From Sanchytrium tribonematis (Eukaryota; Sanchytriomycota; Sanchytriomycetes; Sanchytriales; Sanchytriaceae): DNA of 11,794 bases. A program made the position numbers and the translations under genes. The DNA is taken from contig JADGIG010000246.1 of NCBI GenBank assembly GCA_018985235.1, forward strand, positions 1 through 11,794. The letters run 5' to 3'. Position 1 is the stretch's first letter, and each line of letters begins with the position of its first letter. Shown here in pieces: positions 6,797 to 11,794 of this stretch. The notes beneath the pieces were generated by a model. It did no database searches, was not told the DNA's origin, and saw nothing but the letters and a program-made list of their open reading frames with translations.

Positions 6797-9700
6797 ATGC
6801 AGTCAGATCAAAAGAGCAAGAAGGAATTGACTGCTCAAGATTATTCAAAAATCAGCTGCTTACTACGTGAGTTAGAAATCTACTCTGACCAAGACATTTG
6901 CCAATTTGTAATGGATGCTTGCAATGCCGATACTTTGGATTTAAACCTTGAAGACGACGGGATGTCTTTGCTTAATGCTAGAACCAGCTCATATGGCGCA
7001 AAACTAGCTATACGAATGAATGAAATGATCGATTCTGATATTTTGGAGTATATGGCTAGCAGGGTTGAGAGACAATCTCAGATTCGAAATCGTTATCATA
7101 ATGTGAAAAGACATCAAGCTCAGCTAGCAATGAATAAGATAGCACCTATAGAGGAAGAGTTGCTAAGTATTGAGGACATTCCCGAAATAGTCGACCAAGA
7201 TTATGACCATATTAGTCCACAAGATAGCGATGAAGAATATGGCATCCCAACTAAAAGAAGATCATCATTTGCTGTCGAAAGACCTGAGAAAAGAGCCAAG
7301 TTAAATGAAGTAAAGCAATGGACTTTACTCTCAAAAAGAGTTGTAAAACATGCTAGGCATTTTCCTAAAACATTCATCGTGAAGCATTTAAATTCCATTA
7401 AAGATGTGGCAAAGCATCAAATTAGTCATGTAGAGCTTCTTTCTAAATGCAAGCAGCTCACAAAAGATGTTGGGGTTTTTATCCGCAAAAAGGATAAAAT
7501 CGAAAGAGAATATAGAAAAAAAGCAGAAAAAGAACAGTATGAAAAAGCTAAAGCAGAGGAAGAGAAACGGGAATCACAAAGACAAGCTAGAAAACTAAAT
7601 TTTTTGATAACTCAAACAGAAATTTATTCCCATTTTGTTGGGAAAAAGGATCAAGCTGAAAATGATGACAAAAATGGGATGATCATAGACCAGCCAATTG
7701 ATTTTGACAACGAGGATGAAGAATTACTTAAGAGGCAAGCTGCAGACAAAGCTCAATCTGCTTACTTGAAGACCCAAGCTCATGCAAATGAATTTAATCA
7801 AGTGAGCTCTTCTGGAATCGAAAACATTCAGCAGCCAGATTTACTGAAATGCACTTTAAAATCGTATCAACTAAAAGGTCTAAATTGGCTTGCGGGATTG
7901 TACGAACAGGGTATAAATGGGATTCTGGCTGATGAAATGGGTCTAGGAAAAACTGTCCAGAGTATCTCTTTACTTGCTTATGTAGCTGAAAAATATGGCA
8001 TCTGGGGTCCGTTTCTTGTGGTAACGCCAGCTTCTACTCTTCACAATTGGCAGAATGAATTTTCGAAATTTACACCTTCTTTTAAGACAGTTCCATATTG
8101 GGGCAATTCGAAAGAAAGGCAATCAATGAGATCTCAATTTCGTGCCAAGGGTATTTGGAGCGAAGAATCTGCTGCCCATGTAATTATAACATCCTACCAA
8201 TTGGCAGTTCAAGACCAACAGTATTTATCAAAGTTAAAGTGGCAATTCTTGATACTCGATGAAGCCCATTCTATAAAATCAAGCAGTTCTGTAAGATGGA
8301 ATACACTTTTAAAATTCAATTGCAGAAATAGACTTCTTTTGACAGGAACTCCAATTCAAAATAGTCTTCAAGAATTGTGGGCATTATTACATTTCATTAT
8401 GCCAACTTTGTTCGACAGCCATCAAGAATTTGCCGAATGGTTTAGTAAGGGTATTGAAGGAGACACGAAAAGCATGAATGAGCACCAGCTTAAACGGTTA
8501 CAGGCTATTTTAAAACCATTCATGCTGCGAAGAGTAAAAAGCGATGTGGAAAATGAGCTGCCCGAAAAAATTGAAAAAGAATTACCTTGTCCTCTGACGC
8601 ATCATCAGCGAAGGATGTATAGATTGCTCAAGAAAAAAGTCAATCTTAAAGATTTATTAGAAAAAGCAAATTTATCTAACAACAAAACCGACGACACACT
8701 AATGAATCTAATGATGCACTTTAGAAAAATAACAAATCATCCAGAACTATTTGAACGGAGTGACGTGACTTCTCCATTTCATTTTAGCGAGATTAAATTT
8801 GGGGAAATTGAAGAAAGCAGCGACTTACACATGCATTCTGGTAAATGGACATATTTCAGGTACCCTTCATTGATTGGCGCGGCTTTCTTAAACAACATAG
8901 AAGTCAAAAAGATTTTTAGGCAAAAAACAAACATTTTTAGTCACAGATACACAAATGATGACTACTTAAATTGGACTGCTGGCTATTCGAAATCAAGATT
9001 AGGAATCGCTAGAATGCTTTTGGACGATTTACAGGTTTCAGTACCTTCTGGTTTGAGTATCAAAAAGCTGCAACCATTTGAACCGTTCTATATACCCTCA
9101 GTAACTTGCGAAGGTCTTAGAATCACGTTTGGGTCTTTGGAAATAGACAAAGCCTATTACAGCGATCTTGATAGATCAATGAGAAAGAATTTGATTTTGT
9201 CGCATGGCCTTCCTCTTACAATTTGGGAAAAACACTTGGGAACGAACATCGATAGAACCAATATCGACCCAGATGAACTGCAAATGTTGCAATCTCTTTA
9301 CGATCAGGATAAACCTTATGGAACTGCCTCATTGGGAAGGAGAAACAACACTTTTCTAAAAGTTCCGACAATCAATGATCTCATAAGTAGTAGCGGAAAA
9401 TTACTAGTGCTAGATGATCTATTACCCAAATTGAAAGAGCAAGGACATAAAGTTCTTCTGTATTTTCAAATGACCAAAATGATGGATATTATGGAAGAAT
9501 ATCTGACCTATAGGGCGTTTCAATTTGTACGTTTAGATGGTTCAACCAGTATTGAAGAGCGTAATGAAAAGGTTCAGAAGTTTCAGGACAACGACGAGCT
9601 TTTTATATTTATTCTCAGCACCAGAGCTGGAGGAGTCGGTATCAATTTGACAAGTGCTGACACAGTTATTTTTTACGACCAAGACTGGAATCCTACGTAG

Positions 9701-9920
9701 TTTCATTTAACTTAGAGCTGATCAGCAAGCTATGGATCGCTGTCACCGTTTGGGGCAGACAAGGCAGGTCACTGTATATCGAATGATAACTAAAGGAACA
9801 ATAGAAGAAAGAGTTTTACAAATGGCGAAGAGAAAGCACGACATACAGAAGGCCGTAATAGCAGGAGGAGATTTTAAGCAAGTGGTGGAAGATTTATTAC
9901 AAGACGACGATGATGAGTAA
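6797..9920 (+). CDS. INO80: INO80 chromatin-remodelling complex ATPase subunit
   Basis: Catalytic ATPase of the INO80 complex, which slides nucleosomes and edits H2A.Z in the nucleus. The CDS is join(6797..9696, 9716..9920), 1034 aa. Order: acidic N-terminal region; DBINO domain at about 165-285, ending in the hallmark [18 protein letters not shown]2 N-lobe with Walker A DEMGLGKT (379-386) and DEAH (488-491); the long INO80-type insertion at about 650-865, known in the family to hold the RVB1/RVB2 ring; and the helicase C-lobe with [12 protein letters not shown] (941-952) and the DRCHRLGQ arginine-finger motif (974-981). A 19-nt intron splits the invariant segment [12 protein letters not shown]; unspliced it gives a TAG immediately after Pro-Thr. 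It is shorter than yeast Ino80 (about 1,490 aa) because of a short N-terminus and an almost absent C-terminus ending in an acidic DDDDE. An apparently earlier start at 6785 is TTG, so ATG 6797 was chosen. Confidence 0.95.
9697..9715 (+). other. 19-nt spliceosomal intron in INO80
   Basis: Sequence GTAGTTTCATTTAACTTAG. Removing it joins CCT AC to A GCT GAT CAG (phase 2), giving [10 protein letters not shown], which is near-invariant in SNF2 helicases. Retention creates ACG TAG, a stop inside the intron's first bases. Intron position 14 is A in TTAAC. Confidence 0.95.
9893..9898 (-). terminator. Candidate AATAAA of DDX47 inside the INO80 coding region
   Basis: On the minus strand an AATAAA lies 24 nt after the DDX47 TGA, within the last codons of INO80. 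If used, the DDX47 3' UTR is antisense to the INO80 coding end. Confidence 0.4.
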
Positions 9921-9922
9921 AA

Positions 9923-11194
9923 TCAAACTTTTTTCTTCTTGATGGATTTGACACGGTTGACGATCTCTTCTGCATCTTCTGATAGCGGCTTTCTCTTCTT
10001 TTTGTTGCCCAAATTAATGTCCTTCATTTGTTGACTAGCCAAATGATTTGCTTCTTCAACACTATCCATTAAAATTTTTACAGCTGCGTCATCAAGATCA
10101 TATTTTTCCAATTTTTTTTGAATAGCATTTTCAATTCTTTGATACACTTCCACGTCATATTGCGTAACAAAAGTAACAGTATTGCCGTGCTTACCTGCTC
10201 TCGCAGTCCTCCCTACACGATGTAAGTAATTTTTAGATGACATTGGCACATCGTAATTAATGACATAACCTACTTGAGGAATATCTAGCCCACGAGCTGC
10301 GACATCTGTACAAACCAAAATGCCCTTATCTCCAGATTTAAATTTGTTGAGTGAAGCCAAACGCTTTTGTTGACTCATTTGTCCATGTAGCGGCAAAGAA
10401 CTGAATCCGAGGTTTCTTAGCATTAGGGCTACTTTTGTTGATGCAGCACAGGTAGCAGTAAACACAATGCAACTTTTTCCTGCAATTTCGTTCAGTATAT
10501 AAGTTAAGTAACAATCTTTGTATTTCAATGGGAAGAATAGATAAGTTTGATTCAGAGTGTCAACTGTGTCGTACTTAGAATTAGCTTCTACTGTTACAGG
10601 ATCCCTTAAATTTGCCCTTTGTAATTTGTGGACTTTACTTGTCATTGTTGCACTAAAAAGCATGGTCCTGCGATCATCAGGTAAGCACTTAAATATTAAA
10701 TCAATCTTAGGCCCATAATCCGAGTCTAATAGGCGGTCTGCTTCATCCAAAACAAGATATTTGGCATTTTTCAAGGAAAACCCTTTAGTATTTTCTAAAT
10801 GATCTGCGAGTCTACCCGGTGTAGCCACAACAATATGTGGTTTTCTAGAAAGTGCAATTTTTTGCTGAGTCATATCTACACCACCTACCAAGACTGCACA
10901 ACGAACACCAATAGTTGAACCCAAAGCTGAGAATTGATCGCTGATTTGAAACGCCAATTCTCTGGTTGGAGCCAATATTACAGCATAAAAGCTGGCGGGA
11001 CTGTTCCATAAATGATGTAAAATAGGTAATGCAAAGCAAGCTGTTTTTCCCGATCCCGTTTTTGAAAGACCTATAACATCTTTTCCTTCCAAAGCAATGG
11101 GGATAGTTTTCAATTGAATGTCTGTGGGTTCTTTGTATCCAACTGACTTGCACGCTTCCACTAATTCCGGAATTAAACCTAAAGCGGAAAACAT
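9923..11194 (-). CDS. DDX47: DEAD-box RNA helicase DDX47/Rrp3, ribosome biogenesis
   Basis: Nucleolar ATP-dependent RNA helicase of the Rrp3/DDX47 group, required for pre-rRNA processing toward 18S rRNA. The 423-residue protein has all DEAD-box motifs in order: the Q motif with Phe2 and Gln27, motif I KTGSGKT (45-51), PTREL (77-81), GG (104-105), TPGR (125-128), DEAD-type box DEAD (150-153), SAT (181-183), TDVAARG (296-302) and [10 protein letters not shown] (325-334). Assignment to DDX47/Rrp3 rather than DDX49/Dbp8 rests on segments such as [40 protein letters not shown] and [13 protein letters not shown]. The Lys-rich C-terminus (KKKRK at 398-402, KKKKV at the end) fits a nuclear or nucleolar protein. 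It has no intron. ATG 11194 is the first in frame and gives the family-typical N-terminus. It converges on INO80 with only 2 bp between stop codons. Confidence 0.95.
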   Translation of the reverse strand: MFSALGLIPELVEACKSVGYKEPTDIQLKTIPIALEGKDVIGLSKTGSGKTACFALPILHHLWNSPASFYAVILAPTRELAFQISDQFSALGSTIGVRCAVLVGGVDMTQQKIALSRKPHIVVATPGRLADHLENTKGFSLKNAKYLVLDEADRLLDSDYGPKIDLIFKCLPDDRRTMLFSATMTSKVHKLQRANLRDPVTVEANSKYDTVDTLNQTYLFFPLKYKDCYLTYILNEIAGKSCIVFTATCAASTKVALMLRNLGFSSLPLHGQMSQQKRLASLNKFKSGDKGILVCTDVAARGLDIPQVGYVINYDVPMSSKNYLHRVGRTARAGKHGNTVTFVTQYDVEVYQRIENAIQKKLEKYDLDDAAVKILMDSVEEANHLASQQMKDINLGNKKKRKPLSEDAEEIVNRVKSIKKKKV

Positions 11195-11235
11195 CTCCTT
11201 GAATTATCCTTCTCCAAAAGTTGATATTAAAATAT

Positions 11236-11241
11236 TTTATT
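11236..11241 (-). terminator. AATAAA polyadenylation signal of the right-edge gene
   Basis: Perfect minus-strand AATAAA 13 nt after the TAG stop at 11257-11255, in the 60-bp spacer before the DDX47 ATG. That spacer must also carry the DDX47 promoter. Confidence 0.5.
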
Positions 11242-11254
11242 AAATTAAAAGTCT

Positions 11255-11794
11255 CTAGCTTAGAAGCTCAAATTTGATATGTCCCAAATCTAATGTGGTA
11301 TCTGTAGTAATATCAAGGTGCCTAAAACTGCCGTAAATCCCGTATTCTGCATTTTTGGTACAATAATCATAAAACTTACTACATTCATTAATGATGTAAA
11401 AGCTGGTGACTACACCATTACTTCTACAATGCATGTCAGTCAAAAAGATCCCTGTTTGTGCTAAAAGTGATAAAATAAAATCGAAATGAAATGTAGATAC
11501 TGCTACCTCTTGGTCATACAGCAATATCCACACATCGTCTGATTTGTATATTATAAAGTCATTATCGTATTTGATGTCTTTGAGGTATTTTAATTTCAAA
11601 GTCTGACAATATATTTCAATGACGTTTGACATTTTCTCTTCCAATGTACCCTCTACTAATAATGCGAATGGTTTTAGAAATCCAGTTGTTTTTTGCCAAC
11701 CATTAAGAGATATTGCGATATCCCCAATTAATGAAAACGTAATGGAGGATGTTATAAAATTTGATATTATTGTAATTAAATCTTGGGAATTTTT
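11255..11794 (-). CDS. Unrecognised protein, C-terminal part (5' end beyond the window)
   Basis: I do not recognise this protein. The frame stays open from the right edge of the window to the TAG at 11257-11255, giving at least 179 residues. A shorter reading beginning at 11644 would use TTG as start, and the first visible in-frame ATG is only at 11632, so the gene almost certainly continues to the right. The visible part starts with hydrophobic helical segments (around DLITIISNF and SLIGDIAISLNGW), then a mixed globular region with several aromatic residues and Cys (for example FHFDFILSLLAQTGIF and YDYCTKNAEYGIYGSF), and ends DLGHIKFELLS. No transmembrane segment is clear, and no low-complexity or known motif is visible. 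Codon use and AT content look like the neighbours. It is co-oriented with DDX47. Confidence 0.65.
   Translation of the reverse strand, partial: KNSQDLITIISNFITSSITFSLIGDIAISLNGWQKTTGFLKPFALLVEGTLEEKMSNVIEIYCQTLKLKYLKDIKYDNDFIIYKSDDVWILLYDQEVAVSTFHFDFILSLLAQTGIFLTDMHCRSNGVVTSFYIINECSKFYDYCTKNAEYGIYGSFRHLDITTDTTLDLGHIKFELLS

Noticed and set aside
9701-9731. INO80 as a pseudogene because of the TAG at 9698-9700
   Set aside because: The stop lies inside a consensus intron; splicing gives the near-invariant [14 protein letters not shown] continuation.
10845-11153. A 102-codon minus-strand frame overlapping DDX47
   Set aside because: It lies in a shifted frame inside a strongly conserved helicase gene and shows no family signal.
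1-11794. Nucleomorph origin, suggested by 19-nt introns and high gene density
   Set aside because: The window encodes axonemal proteins and a Ras exchange factor, which a nucleomorph would not be expected to keep. This is an argument from known biology, not a proof.

Overview
This is a gene-dense piece of a small eukaryotic nuclear genome. By my count about 94% of the window is coding: six complete protein genes plus one cut by the right edge, with no tRNA, rRNA, transposon or CRISPR signal. The proteins are eukaryotic throughout (INO80 ATPase, eIF3g, DDX47/Rrp3 helicase, a RasGEF). Two are axonemal: a DRC7-like dynein regulatory complex protein and an MNS1-like coiled-coil protein. The organism therefore very probably builds a motile flagellum or has one at some stage. 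Standard stop codons and AT-rich spacers fit a compact flagellate. A zoosporic fungus relative (Rozella or chytrid-like) is my best guess because of the ankyrin plus RasGEF protein, but this is a weak inference and other protists are possible.

Layout from left to right: DRC7-like (+, 187-1743); ankyrin-coiled coil-RasGEF (-, 1762-4327); eIF3g (-, 4425-5151); MNS1-like (+, 5330-6670); INO80 ATPase (+, 6797-9920); DDX47/Rrp3 (-, 9923-11194); an unrecognised protein (-, 11255 to beyond 11794). Convergent neighbours are separated by only 18 bp (DRC7/RasGEF) and 2 bp (INO80/DDX47). Same-strand spacers are 60-126 bp and the single divergent promoter region is 178 bp.

The most striking feature is the introns. 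Three of the genes have a reading-frame break inside a conserved domain, and each break is repaired exactly by removing one GT-AG intron of precisely 19 nt (2004-2022, 4676-4694, 9697-9715). All three share GTA at the 5' end, a TTT at positions 10-12, an A at position 14 in a YTNAY branch-point-like context, and TAG at the 3' end. This points to a spliceosome adapted to a fixed tiny intron length. Automated gene finders would miss these introns and mis-truncate the proteins; the spliced forms are 848 aa (RasGEF), 235 aa (eIF3g) and 1034 aa (INO80).

The genes do not form a pathway. They mix housekeeping (translation initiation, chromatin remodelling, ribosome biogenesis), Ras signalling and flagellar structure. 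AATAAA signals lie on or just after most stop codons, so UTRs must be very short or overlap neighbouring genes in antisense.
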